From Candidatus Accumulibacter aalborgensis (GTDB taxonomy: Bacteria; Pseudomonadota; Gammaproteobacteria; Burkholderiales; Rhodocyclaceae), in assembly GCF_900089955.1 (NCBI RefSeq), contig NZ_FLQX01000145.1, forward strand, positions 35,378-99,377: a stretch of 64,000 bases of DNA, written 5' to 3'. Numbering within the stretch: the stretch's first letter is position 1; each line of letters starts with the position of its first letter. The translations under genes were made by a program, and so were the position numbers. The notes under the pieces are model-generated. The model saw only the letters and a list, made by a program, of their open reading frames with translations. It was not told the origin of the DNA and searched no databases. Shown piece after piece: positions 49,071 through 58,777 of this stretch.

Positions 49071-49106
49071 TTGATTGCATTGATGGCATTGATGGCATCG
49101 ATTACA
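49071..49106 (+). promoter_or_regulatory. Four 9-base tandem repeats upstream of the antitoxin gene
   Basis: Consecutive units TTGATTGCA, TTGATGGCA, TTGATGGCA, TCGATTACA. They lie 33 bases before the ribbon-helix-helix antitoxin start and are a plausible binding array for autoregulation by the antitoxin-toxin complex. Confidence 0.5.
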
Positions 49107-49138
49107 ATGAGATCAGACCCCGCTGTGTGGAGACTCAA

Positions 49139-49387
49139 ATGGCCAGCATTACCATCCGCAACCTCGAAGACTCGATCAAGACCAAGCTGCGCATGCGCGC
49201 GGCCAGCCAGGGGCGGTCAATGGAAGATGAGGCGCGCTGCATTCTGCGCGCCGTACTCGGCAAGGAGGATGCAGTCGGCGAGAGCCTGGTGGAGCGCATA
49301 CGCAGGCGGTTTGGGCCACTCGGGGATGTCCGGTTGCCGCGAGCCGAGCGCGAAGACATTCGCGAGCCACCGCGGCTGGGCGAGTGA
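49139..49387 (+). CDS. FitA/VapB-type ribbon-helix-helix antitoxin
   Basis: 82 aa. N-terminal MASITIRNLEDSIKTKLRMR and SMEDEARCILRAVL match the FitA-like ribbon-helix-helix DNA-binding fold; the C-terminal half should wrap the toxin. GGAG six bases before the ATG at 49139. Followed after seven bases by the PIN toxin gene. Expected to bind the tandem repeats just upstream. Confidence 0.92.
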   Translation: MASITIRNLEDSIKTKLRMRAASQGRSMEDEARCILRAVLGKEDAVGESLVERIRRRFGPLGDVRLPRAEREDIREPPRLGE

Positions 49388-49394
49388 TAGTGCC

Positions 49395-49817
49395 ATGATC
49401 GTTCTCGACACCAACGTGCTCTCCGAACTGCTGCGCGCGATTCCTGAGCCTGCGGTAGTGCGCTGGACTGCCAGCCAGCCCCTGAACACGCTTTTCACGA
49501 CCACGGTGACGCAGGCGGAAATGCTCTATGGTGCCAGACTGCTTTCCGCAGGGCAGCGTCGCCGGCAGTTGGAACAAGCGCTGGCAGCCCTTTTCGAAGA
49601 AGACTTTGCCGGACGCGTGCTGCCCTTCGACGGCGACGCAGCGTTTGCCTATGCAGGGATAGCGGCCGAGCGAAAAAGGAGCGGTCGGCCGATCTCGCAG
49701 TTCGATGCGCAGATCGCCGCCATTGCACGATCCCGGGGAAGCTATCTTGCCACTCGCAATGTCGGCGATTTCGCGGCTTGCGAACTGCAGATCATCAATC
49801 CGTGGCAGCCGGAGTGA
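49395..49817 (+). CDS. FitB/VapC-type PIN-domain toxin
   Basis: 140 aa. PIN ribonuclease with acidic residues D5 (MIVLDTNVLSEL), E42 (TQAEMLYGA), D104 (SQFDAQIAAIA) and D125 (RNVGDFAAC) all in place, so it should be active. Such toxins cut RNA, often tRNA or mRNA; the target is unknown. ATG at 49395. Cotranscribed with the antitoxin. Confidence 0.93.
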   Translation: MIVLDTNVLSELLRAIPEPAVVRWTASQPLNTLFTTTVTQAEMLYGARLLSAGQRRRQLEQALAALFEEDFAGRVLPFDGDAAFAYAGIAAERKRSGRPISQFDAQIAAIARSRGSYLATRNVGDFAACELQIINPWQPE

Positions 49818-49848
49818 TTGGCATTGGGAGCACGGGAGAAGCCGTACA

Positions 49849-49923
49849 GATCAGCAGCTCCTTGCCCGCGGCAACCGTCCGGCCACCCACTTAGATCGGC
49901 TTCGTCATCCGCATGCTCGGCAT
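49849..49923 (-). pseudogene. aroD 5'-end fragment
   Basis: Matches the first ~75 bases of aroD (47097-47171). The reading frame is MPSMRMTKPI followed by TAA. Similarity continues without break into the upstream spacer and the gltA end, so aroD-start, spacer and gltA-end were duplicated as one block. Confidence 0.88.
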
Positions 49924-49948
49924 GCCTGCGTGCTCCAGAATTTCAGTC

Positions 49949-51256
49949 CTACCGCAAAGTAGCCACCTGCCGTCTATCCATCCCGGTATAGAGCTGGCGT
50001 GGACGAGCGATCTTGTATTCGGGATCGACCAGCATCTCCTCCCACTGCGCCATCCAGCCCACCGTGCGCGCCAGCGCGTAGACGCAGGCGAACATCGACG
50101 CCGGGATGCCGAGCGCCTTCAGCGTGAGAGCCGAGTAGAAGTCCATGTTCGGATAGAGTTTCTTATCCACGAAGTAGCGATCTTCGAGGGCCATCTTCTC
50201 AAGTGCCATTGCCAGTCTGAACAGACGGTCATTTTCGAGATCCAGTTCCCTGAGCACATCCTTGCACACCTCGCGCATCAGGTCCACCCGAGGATCGAAG
50301 TTCCTGTAGACGCGGTGACCAAATCCAGCCAGCCTGAACGTGCCGGCATCGGCCTCGGTTCTCGCCCGCGCGCGCGCCCTGGAGACGAATTCGGCGACCC
50401 GCGAGACATCGCCGATCTCGGTCAACATGGCCAGACAAGCCTCGCTGGCACTCCCATGCGCGGGGCCCGACAAACAGGCAATGGCTGCGGAAACGCAGGC
50501 AAACGGGTTGGCGCCGGAAGAACCCGCCATGCGGACGGTCGCCGTCGAAGCATCCTGACCGTTGTCGGCATTCAACAGGAACATCCTGTCGAGCGCGCGC
50601 ACCAGCACCGGATTCGGCCGGTACTCCTCACACGGGGTGGCGAACATCATGTGCAGAAAGTTGGCCGTGTAACCGAGATCGCGCCGCGGGTTCATGAACG
50701 GATCACCGATGGTGTACTTGTAGGCCATCGCGACGATCGCCGGCATCTTGGCCACGATTCGGTGGAAGCTGAGGCTACGCTGTTCGGCATCGGAAAAATC
50801 CGCTGCTTCATGGTGAAATGCCGACAGGGCGCCGACCACGCCGACCATCACGGCCATCGGATGAGCGTCACGGCGGAAACCCTGGTAGAGCTTGACCATC
50901 TGCTCATGGACCGGCATGTGCCTTCTGATGGTAAACTCGAAACGCTCTTTCTGTCCGACGTTCGGCAGTTCGCCGTTTTTCAGCAGATGGGCCACCTCGA
51001 GAAAGTCGCACTGTTCGGCGAGTTGCTCGATCGGGTAACCGCGATAGAGGAGTTGGCCCTGGTCACCGTCGAGGAAGGTGATCTTCGACTTGCAACTCGC
51101 GGTCGACTCGAAGCCCGAATCGTAGGCAAAGCAACCCGTTCTGGCGCCAAGGGTACGAATATCGAGACAGTCGCGGCCCTGCGTCGGTGTCAGGACGGAA
51201 AAGTGCACCGGGGCTTCTCCGGTAACGGTCAAGGTGGCCTTACGTTCGGTGGTCAT
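49949..51256 (-). CDS. gltA: Citrate synthase, type II
   Basis: 435 aa. Condenses oxaloacetate and acetyl-CoA at the entry of the TCA cycle. Catalytic residues lie in SGPAHGSASE (His), FGHRVYRNFDPR (His, Arg) and the Asp in the following helix region; FYSALTLKALGIP is typical of hexameric type II enzymes. ATG 51256 with AAGGGA six bases upstream; an open frame continues to 51466 but is not supported. Its 3' part is the source of, or shares a source with, the fragment at 47199-47372. Confidence 0.96.
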   Translation of the reverse strand: MTTERKATLTVTGEAPVHFSVLTPTQGRDCLDIRTLGARTGCFAYDSGFESTASCKSKITFLDGDQGQLLYRGYPIEQLAEQCDFLEVAHLLKNGELPNVGQKERFEFTIRRHMPVHEQMVKLYQGFRRDAHPMAVMVGVVGALSAFHHEAADFSDAEQRSLSFHRIVAKMPAIVAMAYKYTIGDPFMNPRRDLGYTANFLHMMFATPCEEYRPNPVLVRALDRMFLLNADNGQDASTATVRMAGSSGANPFACVSAAIACLSGPAHGSASEACLAMLTEIGDVSRVAEFVSRARARARTEADAGTFRLAGFGHRVYRNFDPRVDLMREVCKDVLRELDLENDRLFRLAMALEKMALEDRYFVDKKLYPNMDFYSALTLKALGIPASMFACVYALARTVGWMAQWEEMLVDPEYKIARPRQLYTGMDRRQVATLR

Positions 51257-51633
51257 TGGCTTTCCCTTATGTTGAGTCTTCAACATCACGCCCTGTTGTG
51301 GGGCTTTGTGCCTCTCCGCCGCACCCGCTTTGTGCCATCGGAGTGACGCAGTTCGCTCTTGCTGCCTGGCGAAGGTAGCCCGCGGTAAGCTCCTGCGCCC
51401 GTTCCGGCGGACAGGAACTCTTGGCAGGGCGGTCACCCCGATCAGAAACGCCAGCGCCCCCAGCACAGAGCAAGACCTGTATCAGGCACAGGATAGACCG
51501 CGCACAGATTTTGCTTGACAGATCACCATGCCCACCAGCCTTGCGCGAACGCGCCCCACTGGTCACCCGCAGCCTGCGCTGCAGGGGCTTTTCAGCCCGC
51601 AGTTGCGGGCATGCTTGATCGAAGGAGTACAAG
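51257..51633. other. Intergenic region between gltA and the glnD unit
   Basis: About 377 bases between divergent genes. Open frames on both strands read as shadow sequence (Arg/Pro/Ala-rich, without ribosome-binding sites). Must contain the gltA and the glnD-unit promoters; a TTGACA hexamer occurs around 51514. Nothing else is supported. Confidence 0.35.
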
Positions 51634-51996
51634 ATGAAGGCACCGAAAATTCTTCCCTGGCTTGCCAGCCGGGCCGGAGTAAGCGAGAGCCGCGGCGAAG
51701 TGCTGTGGGCGGAGGCGTGCCAACGCGCGGCGTCGATCACCGGCGAGCGCGATACGTCGTTCTATTGGGGATCGACACAACGGATACTCGTCAATCTGCT
51801 GGCGGATGAGCGCTGGCGCACCTGCCACCCGCTGGCCTGGCCCTGGCTGCTGATGCAGCGGGGCCTCGAAGCTTTCTCCCGGGGGGCCAGGCGTTGGCCT
51901 TCCCCAACGCACACTGCCCATGCAGGCCTGGCCCCGCTGGCGCTACCCTGGTTGCCGGCAGGCACCTACCGCTCAGCAGAGACCGGAAAACAGTGA
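51634..51996 (+). CDS. Small unknown protein, coupled to glnD
   Basis: 120 aa. AAGGAG lies six bases before the ATG, a strong ribosome-binding site. Residues 1-70 look folded ([40 protein letters not shown]), followed by a Trp/Pro-rich C-terminus that could associate with a membrane. No family recognised. Its stop overlaps the glnD start by one base, indicating translational coupling. Confidence 0.7.
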   Translation: MKAPKILPWLASRAGVSESRGEVLWAEACQRAASITGERDTSFYWGSTQRILVNLLADERWRTCHPLAWPWLLMQRGLEAFSRGARRWPSPTHTAHAGLAPLALPWLPAGTYRSAETGKQ

Positions 51997-54602
51997 TGAA
52001 AATTGAGGCCGTGGCGCGCAATGCTCTGATTGCACGCCTGAAAGGCCGCCTGCATGAGGGACAGCGGACGATCTGCGAAGAGTTCGTCGCCGAGGGTGAC
52101 GCTATCCACCTGTTGCAACAGCGCTGCCGACTGATCGACGAAGTCCTCGGCCAACTGTGGAGCGAGCTGGGCTTGCCGGCGTCGCTTGCCCTGGTCGCGG
52201 TCGGCGGCTATGGCCGAGGTGAGTTGTACCCGGCATCCGATGTCGATCTGCTGATCCTGCTGCCCGAGCCACCCGACAGCGTGCTGGCAGCGCAACTGGA
52301 GCAACTGGTCTGCCTGCTTTGGGACATCGGCCTGGAAACCGGCCACAGCGTGCGAACCCTCGAACAGTGCCTGGAGGAGGCCGCCGGCGACACCACGGTA
52401 CAGACCGCGATGATCGAAGCCCGCCTGCTGGCCGGCAGTGCCAGCCTGTTCCACGGATTTTGCTCGCTACTCAAGGGCAGTCTCGATGGACAGACCTTCT
52501 TTCAGACCAAGCGGATGGAACAGGAAGACCGCCATCAGCGTTTCAGCGACTCGCCTTGCAGCCTGGAGGCGAACTGCAAGGACGGCCCGGGTGGGCTGCG
52601 CGATCTGCAGATCATCCTCTGGATTGCACAGGCGGCGGGCTACGGCAAGTGCTGGCGCGATCTCGAACAACGAGGTTTCATCACCGGCGAGGAGGAGAAG
52701 CTTCTCGAGGAGTGCGAGGCCTTCCTGCGACGCCTGCGCATACACCTGCACCTGCACGTCGGGCGCCGTGAAGATCGCCTGCTCTTCGAGTACCAGACCG
52801 CCCTTGCCGAGCAACTCGGCTTCACCGCCACCGATGCACGCCGCTCCAGCGAACAGTTGATGCAGGAGTACTACCGGACAGCGAAGACGATCACCCAGAT
52901 CAACAGCATCCTGCTGCAAAACCTCGGTGCAGCGCTCTTCCCCCTTCCGGATGAGCCTCCCCAAGCGATCAACGAACGTTTCCAGAAGACGCACGAGTTT
53001 CTCGACGTGGTGCACGAAAATGTTTTCGTCAATACACCGGAAGCGATCCTTGAGGCCTTCCTGCTACGCCAGCAACAGCTCGACCTGAATGAAATGAGCG
53101 CGCGCACCCAGCGCGCGTTGTGGCGCGCACGCGACCTGATCGACGACGACTTCCGCCGCGACCCAGCCAACCGCGCCCGCTTTCTGGCCATTTTCAAGCA
53201 AGGACGTGGGCTGGTGCAGGAGTTCCGCCGCCTGAACCAGTTCGGCATCCTGGGGCGTTATCTGCCGGCTTTCGGACGGATCGTCGGCCAGATGCAGCAC
53301 GACCTGTTCCACGTCTATACCGTCGATCAGCACATCCTGCAGGTGCTGCGCAACCTGCGCCGGTTCGCGATGGAAGAGTTTGCGCACGAGTACCCGTTCT
53401 GCACTCGCTTGCTCAGCGACCTCGGCGACCCATGGATCCTCTATATTGCGGCGCTGTTTCACGATATTGCCAAGGGGCGCGGCGGCGATCACTCCGAACT
53501 CGGCGCGGTCGATGCGCGACAATTCTGTGCGGACCACGAGCTGGCCGCGGAAGATACCGACTTGGTGGTCTGGCTCGTTCGCCAGCACCTCGTGATGTCC
53601 AGCGTCGCGCAGAAGCAAGACATTTCCGACCCTGGCGTGGTGGCCCGCTTCGCTGGAATCGTCGGCGACGAACGTCATCTGATCGCCCTCTACCTGCTCA
53701 CCGTGGCCGACATTCGCGGCACCAGTCCGAAGGTCTGGAATGCCTGGAAGGGCCAGTTGCTCGAGCAACTGTTCACCGCCACCCGGCGCTTCCTGCTGTC
53801 GCGAGAAGCCCTGCCCATGCCCGACGGCACCATCGCCCAAAGGCAGCATGAAGCACTGCGCCTGATGCGCTATTTCGCGCTTCCTCAGAACGCCCATGAA
53901 CGCCTGTGGCAGCAGGTTGACACGGTGTACTTCCTGCGTCAATCGGCCGATGAAATCGCCTGGCACGCGCGCACGCTGCACGAGCACGAGCACGATGCTA
54001 TCGACCAGCCGGTCGTCAAGGCGCGCCTCAATCCGTTCGGCGAGGGGCTCGAGGTGATGGTCTATACGCAGGACCAGACGGACCTCTTCCTGCGCATCGT
54101 CGGCTTCTTCAGCCGCGCCGGTTACAGCATCGTCGACGCCAAGATCCACACCACCCGTGACGGATACGCGCTCGACACCTTCATCCTGCTCGATATCAGC
54201 GACCGCGACAGTGACCGCGCGATGATCGCCTATGTCGAGCACGAACTCGGCGATCGACTGTCCCACCAGGCACCCGTGGACATTCCCGCCGGTGGACGCG
54301 TTTCGCGGCAGGTGAGACACTTCCCGCTGCAACCGCAGGTCAGCATTCAGCCGCTGGTCAGCATCGAACCCGACGAAACGGGAAAGCTGTTCGTCCTCAC
54401 CGTCGTCGCTGCCGATCGCCCCGGATTGTTGTTCATCATCGCCAAGAAGCTTGCTGAGCATGGAGCCAATCTGCACACGGCCAAGATTGCGACGCTCGGC
54501 GAGCGGGTCGAAGACACCTTCCTGATCAGCGGCGCCGAACTCGAAGAAAGCACCGGCCGAGTCAGGCTGGAGACCGATTTGTTGAAGCACCTGCAGGTCT
54601 GA
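51996..54602 (+). CDS. glnD: Bifunctional PII uridylyltransferase/UMP-removing enzyme
   Basis: 868 aa. Nitrogen sensor that uridylylates PII. Nucleotidyltransferase motif [20 protein letters not shown] (about 69-88); HD hydrolase domain with [13 protein letters not shown] (about 488-499); two C-terminal ACT domains ([39 protein letters not shown]) that sense glutamine. Starts ATG 51996; GTG 51993 also possible. It is preceded by, and coupled to, a small unknown gene. Confidence 0.96.
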   Translation: MKIEAVARNALIARLKGRLHEGQRTICEEFVAEGDAIHLLQQRCRLIDEVLGQLWSELGLPASLALVAVGGYGRGELYPASDVDLLILLPEPPDSVLAAQLEQLVCLLWDIGLETGHSVRTLEQCLEEAAGDTTVQTAMIEARLLAGSASLFHGFCSLLKGSLDGQTFFQTKRMEQEDRHQRFSDSPCSLEANCKDGPGGLRDLQIILWIAQAAGYGKCWRDLEQRGFITGEEEKLLEECEAFLRRLRIHLHLHVGRREDRLLFEYQTALAEQLGFTATDARRSSEQLMQEYYRTAKTITQINSILLQNLGAALFPLPDEPPQAINERFQKTHEFLDVVHENVFVNTPEAILEAFLLRQQQLDLNEMSARTQRALWRARDLIDDDFRRDPANRARFLAIFKQGRGLVQEFRRLNQFGILGRYLPAFGRIVGQMQHDLFHVYTVDQHILQVLRNLRRFAMEEFAHEYPFCTRLLSDLGDPWILYIAALFHDIAKGRGGDHSELGAVDARQFCADHELAAEDTDLVVWLVRQHLVMSSVAQKQDISDPGVVARFAGIVGDERHLIALYLLTVADIRGTSPKVWNAWKGQLLEQLFTATRRFLLSREALPMPDGTIAQRQHEALRLMRYFALPQNAHERLWQQVDTVYFLRQSADEIAWHARTLHEHEHDAIDQPVVKARLNPFGEGLEVMVYTQDQTDLFLRIVGFFSRAGYSIVDAKIHTTRDGYALDTFILLDISDRDSDRAMIAYVEHELGDRLSHQAPVDIPAGGRVSRQVRHFPLQPQVSIQPLVSIEPDETGKLFVLTVVAADRPGLLFIIAKKLAEHGANLHTAKIATLGERVEDTFLISGAELEESTGRVRLETDLLKHLQV

Positions 54603-54730
54603 GCACGCCGCCAGCCGGGGCAGCACGCACCACCGTAGTGCATGAATCGCCGCCCAGCCGCTTTCAGGACGGCTGTGGCATGGTACGTGTCTTGCTTTCA
54701 ATATTCTGATTACTTGCCCTGGAGCCGACC

Positions 54731-57700
54731 GTGTCGATTCATGTTGCCCTCAATCACCGTACTCACTATCGCTACGACCGCCTGATCAGCCTCTCGCCGC
54801 AGGTCGTCCGCCTGCGGCCGGCGCCGCATTCGCGCACGCCTATCCTCAGCTACTCGCTGAAGGTCACTCCGAGCCAGCATTTCATCAACTGGCAGCAGGA
54901 CCCGCAGGCGAATTACCTGGCGCGCCTGGTCTTCCCGGAGAAGACGCGCGAGTTCTGTGTTGAAGTCGATCTGGTCGCCGAAATGTCGGTGATCAATCCC
55001 TTCGACTTCTTCCCCGAACCCTATGCGAGCACTTTTCCCTTCAAGTACGAGGACTGGCAGCAGGAGGAGCTCGAACCCTATCTGCACCGCCTGCCGCTGA
55101 CGCCGCTGCTCACCGGCTTCCTGAAGACGGTCCCGCGCGAACCAAAAACCAGCGTGGACTTTCTCGTTGACCTCAACCAGCAAGTGCAGCGCGCGGTAGG
55201 CTACGTGATTCGCCTTGAGCCCGGCGTGCAGACCCCCGAGGAGACGCTCACCCTGGCGCGCGGCTCTTGCCGCGATTCGGCCTGGCTATTGGTGCAGGTT
55301 CTGCGTCATCTCGGGCTCGCGGCACGCTTCGTTTCGGGCTATCTGATCCAGCTCGTTCCCGATGTGAAGTCACTCGACGGCCCCTCGGGGACCGACCATG
55401 ACTTCACCGATCTGCACGCCTGGTGCGAGGTGTACCTGCCGGGTGCTGGCTGGGTTGGCCTCGACCCAACGTCGGGCCTGTTTGCCGGTGAAGGCCACAT
55501 CCCGCTCGCCTGCTCGCCGCAACCGTCTTCGGCTTCGCCAATCACCGGCTTCACCGAGGAGTGCGAGTGCACCTTCGAGCATCACATGAAGATCGAGCGC
55601 GTCTGGGAAGCACCCAGGGTGACCAAGCCGTACAGCGACGACCAGTGGCTGGCGATCGAAACGCTTGGCCATCAGATCGACGCCGATCTGATCAGTGGTG
55701 ACGTACGCCTGACCATGGGCGGCGAGCCGACCTTTGTCTCGATCGATGACCATGACGGCGCCGAATGGAACACCGAAGCACTCGGGCCGACCAAACGCAT
55801 TCGCGCCGCAGAAGTGTTTCACCGCCTGCGCGAGGAGTACGCACCAAACGGCCTGCAGCACTTCGGCCAGGGCAAGTGGTATCCCGGCGAGCAACTCCCG
55901 CGCTGGTCGCTCAACTGCCTCTGGCGGCGCGACGGGCAGCCGGTGTGGAACAATCCGGCGCTGTATGCCGACGAAAGCCACGATTACGGCGCCGACGAGG
56001 TTCTCGCCGGGCACTTCCTGAGCCATCTCGCCGAGCGCTTGGCGATCGACCCGAAGTATGTCTTCCCCGCCTACGAGGACGTCTACTATTACCTGTGGCG
56101 CGAGCACCGCCTGCCGGCCAACGTCGATCCCTTCGATTCCCGCCTCGACGACGCGATGGAACGAGCGCGCCTGGCGCAGGTCTTTCGCCAGGGACTCGAC
56201 CAGACGATCGGACACGTCCTGCCGCTGGTGCGCCGTGCGCAAGGCGGCTGGCAAAGCGGCCCCTGGTTCCTGCGCGATGGCCGCTGCTACCTGGTGCCCG
56301 GCGATTCACCGATCGGTTATCGCCTGCCGCTCGACTCGCAGCCCTGGGTGGCCAGGGACGACTATCCATACATCCATTCCCCCGATCCGACGCAGACCTT
56401 CGCCGCGCTGCGCCCGCATGCCGAGATCCGCGCCCAGCATGCCGTCAGCCACAGCGAGGGCCTGGCTGCCGAGGAAGCTGCGGTCAGCGGTGAGCACTTT
56501 GCGCAGAAAGCACTGGAACGTGAGGCCGACGCGCTCGCCCACGCCGCCGGCGACGGTGCCGATCGTCCGCCGCTGCCCCATGAGTCGGCGGCCCTGGTCA
56601 CCCGCACGTCGATCTCGGCGCAGGCCAGGAACGGCGTGCTGTACATCTTCATGCCGCCGACCGAGACGCTCGACGACTACCTCGAACTGGTCAGCGCCGT
56701 CGAGGCCACCGCCGAGTCGCTCGCCTCCCCTATCATTCTCGAAGGTTACGAGCCGCCGCGCGACCCGCGACTGACGAACTTCCGCGTCACTCCCGACCCC
56801 GGGGTGATCGAAGTCAACATCCAGCCATCGGCCACCTGGGATGAACTCGTCGCGCGCACGACGCATCTCTATGAAATTGCCCATCTGTCGCGCCTGACCA
56901 GCGAAAAGTTCATGCTCGACGGTCGCCACACCGGCACCGGCGGTGGCAACCACTTCGTCTTCGGCGGCCTGACGACGCTCGACTCGCCCTTCCTGCGCCG
57001 ACCCGATCTCCTGCGCAGCCTGATCAGCTACTGGCACAACCACCCGTCGCTTTCCTACCTCTTTTCCGGCCTGTTCATCGGCCCGACGAGTCAGTCGCCG
57101 CGCGTCGACGAAGCGCGCAACGACTCGGTTTACGAGCTGGAGATCGCCTTCAGCCAGTTTCCGCCGCCGGTTGGCAAGGACGCCGAGTGTGTCGCGCCGT
57201 GGATCATCGACCGTGCGCTGCGCAATCTATTGATCGACTCGACCGGCAATACGCACCGTGCCGAGTTCTGCATCGACAAACTGTACTCGCCCGACGGTCC
57301 GACCGGCCGCCTCGGCCTGCTCGAGATGCGCGCCTTTGAAATGCCGCCGCACGCCCGCATGTCGCTGGCCCAGCAGCTCCTCCTGCGAGCGCTGATCGCC
57401 CGCTTCTGGCAAACACCTTACGCTCCCGAGCGCCTGATGCGCTGGGGGACCGAGTTGCACGATCGCTTCATGCTGCCGCACTTCGTGCAGCAGGATTTCG
57501 ACGACGTCATCGGCGAATTGCGCGCCGCCGGCTACCCGCTCGAAAGCGACTGGTTCGCGCCGCACTTCGAGTTCCGTTTCCCGGTGCACGGCAGCATTTC
57601 GGCGCAGGGAATCACCCTCGAACTGCGCCATGCGCTCGAACCGTGGCACGTGATGGGCGAAGAGGGAGCCGTCGGTGGAATGGCGCGCTACGTCGACTCA

Positions 57701-58117
57701 TCGCTCGAACGCCTGCAGCTCAAGGCAACGGGAATGGCCGGCGACCGCTATGTCGTCACCTGCAACGGCCGCGCCTTGCCACTGCGTCCGACCGGCAAGG
57801 TCGGCGAGTTCGTCGCCGGCGTCCGCTACCGGGCGTGGAACCCACCATCAGCGCTGCATCCGACGATCGGCGTGCACGCGCCGCTCGTTTTCGACCTGGT
57901 CGACACGTGGATGAAACGCTCGCTCGGCGGCTGCCAATATCACGTCGAGCACCCCGGAGGGCGCAACCCTGACCGCTACCCGGTCAATGCCAACGAAGCC
58001 GAAGGCCGCCGTCTGGCGCGCTTCACACCGTTCGGCCATACGCCCGGCGAGATAGACGTGCAGCCGGCGCCAGCCAATGCCGGTTTCCCGTTTACGCTCG
58101 ACTTGCGGCGCTCGTAA
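54731..58117 (+). CDS. DUF2126 transglutaminase-like protein
   Basis: 1128 aa. N-terminal bacterial transglutaminase region (about 1-280) with catalytic triad C180 (ARGSCRDSAW), H229 (DLHAWCEV) and D245 (GLDPTSG); then DUF2126, about 300-1110, starting near VRLTMGGEPTFVSIDDHDGA and including DGRHTGTGGGNHFVFGG. This fused type is common in proteobacteria and often lies beside circularly permuted ATP-grasp and alpha-E genes; the fusion may act as a protease or peptide-ligase component. No such partner is in the window downstream. GTG start 54731 with GGAG six bases upstream. Confidence 0.92.
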   Translation: MSIHVALNHRTHYRYDRLISLSPQVVRLRPAPHSRTPILSYSLKVTPSQHFINWQQDPQANYLARLVFPEKTREFCVEVDLVAEMSVINPFDFFPEPYASTFPFKYEDWQQEELEPYLHRLPLTPLLTGFLKTVPREPKTSVDFLVDLNQQVQRAVGYVIRLEPGVQTPEETLTLARGSCRDSAWLLVQVLRHLGLAARFVSGYLIQLVPDVKSLDGPSGTDHDFTDLHAWCEVYLPGAGWVGLDPTSGLFAGEGHIPLACSPQPSSASPITGFTEECECTFEHHMKIERVWEAPRVTKPYSDDQWLAIETLGHQIDADLISGDVRLTMGGEPTFVSIDDHDGAEWNTEALGPTKRIRAAEVFHRLREEYAPNGLQHFGQGKWYPGEQLPRWSLNCLWRRDGQPVWNNPALYADESHDYGADEVLAGHFLSHLAERLAIDPKYVFPAYEDVYYYLWREHRLPANVDPFDSRLDDAMERARLAQVFRQGLDQTIGHVLPLVRRAQGGWQSGPWFLRDGRCYLVPGDSPIGYRLPLDSQPWVARDDYPYIHSPDPTQTFAALRPHAEIRAQHAVSHSEGLAAEEAAVSGEHFAQKALEREADALAHAAGDGADRPPLPHESAALVTRTSISAQARNGVLYIFMPPTETLDDYLELVSAVEATAESLASPIILEGYEPPRDPRLTNFRVTPDPGVIEVNIQPSATWDELVARTTHLYEIAHLSRLTSEKFMLDGRHTGTGGGNHFVFGGLTTLDSPFLRRPDLLRSLISYWHNHPSLSYLFSGLFIGPTSQSPRVDEARNDSVYELEIAFSQFPPPVGKDAECVAPWIIDRALRNLLIDSTGNTHRAEFCIDKLYSPDGPTGRLGLLEMRAFEMPPHARMSLAQQLLLRALIARFWQTPYAPERLMRWGTELHDRFMLPHFVQQDFDDVIGELRAAGYPLESDWFAPHFEFRFPVHGSISAQGITLELRHALEPWHVMGEEGAVGGMARYVDSSLERLQLKATGMAGDRYVVTCNGRALPLRPTGKVGEFVAGVRYRAWNPPSALHPTIGVHAPLVFDLVDTWMKRSLGGCQYHVEHPGGRNPDRYPVNANEAEGRRLARFTPFGHTPGEIDVQPAPANAGFPFTLDLRRS

Positions 58118-58212
58118 ACGCGGCTGAGCGAGTCAGGCCGGGAAAGGCCCCGCCTGACCCGCTCGCACTCCCACAGGCGTGCCGGCTCCGGATTCAGGAC
58201 GGGAGCCAGGGT

Positions 58213-58335
58213 TCAATCCGTCCAATCCTCGACCAGCAGGCCGGCAACCTGGCCAAACGCCTGATCATTGGTCACCAGCACAGCGCCGAGGCTAAGCGCA
58301 TGCGCAGCAATCAGCAGATCATGTAGCGCCTCATT
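58213..58335 (-). pseudogene. vapC toxin remnant (C-terminal third only)
   Basis: Frame encodes HDLLIAAHALSLGAVLVTND and GQVAGLLVEDWTD-stop, the C-terminal part of a VapC PIN toxin. The first ~95 residues, including two catalytic Asp/Glu positions, are missing. It begins right where the antitoxin reading frame should have stopped, so a deletion joined the end of vapB to the late part of vapC. Confidence 0.88.
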
Positions 58336-58591
58336 CACCCCACCCACGGAAAGGGTCACGATCTTGTTCCGGCTGGCTGCGCTCGTTCTGGTCGAGAAAA
58401 TCCACCGGCACATCGGTACCTTTGAGCGCGGCAAAAAAGTCATCCCAATCTGCCGGTTTACGTGACAGGATCACGTCACCGGTTTCCGGGTCCTGGCGGA
58501 TGAAGACTTCCTTGGTATCGAAGCGATAAGCAGCGGGCAGGCGTACCGCCTGGCTGCGACCGTTGCTGAACAGTTTCGCGACTTGACTCAT
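58331..58591 (-). CDS. VapB-type AbrB-fold antitoxin, orphan with read-through tail
   Basis: 86 aa. MSQVAKLFSNGRSQAVRLPA and VFIRQDPETGDVILSRKP match VapB antitoxins with an AbrB/MazE DNA-binding fold. The normal end, ...RDLF-stop in relatives, appears here as DRDPF followed by RGWGE-stop, i.e. the original stop was deleted and a few residues come from the toxin gene in another frame. GGAGG precedes the ATG at 58591. Probably a remnant that may still bind DNA. Confidence 0.85.
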   Translation of the reverse strand: MSQVAKLFSNGRSQAVRLPAAYRFDTKEVFIRQDPETGDVILSRKPADWDDFFAALKGTDVPVDFLDQNERSQPEQDRDPFRGWGE

Positions 58592-58777
58592 GGCTGCCTC
58601 CGGCTGCCTGGGTAGATACCAAAGTCTATGCCTGGTAACGGGATGAATCAAGGGCTGTGTCAAGCGCTGCGAGCGCTGTGAGCGGGCGAAGGAACGGCAT
58701 CGAACGGCCCGAACGCCGGTCTGAGACGCTCCCCGGACGCAGTGACCACCGCCATGGTGGCCAGCGCGCCCAGCCGC

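Noticed and set aside
49913..51346. 477-residue open frame opposite gltA
   Set aside because: Shadow of citrate synthase, whose catalytic motifs are on the minus strand.
53064..54701. 545-residue open frame opposite glnD
   Set aside because: Shadow of glnD; no family match.
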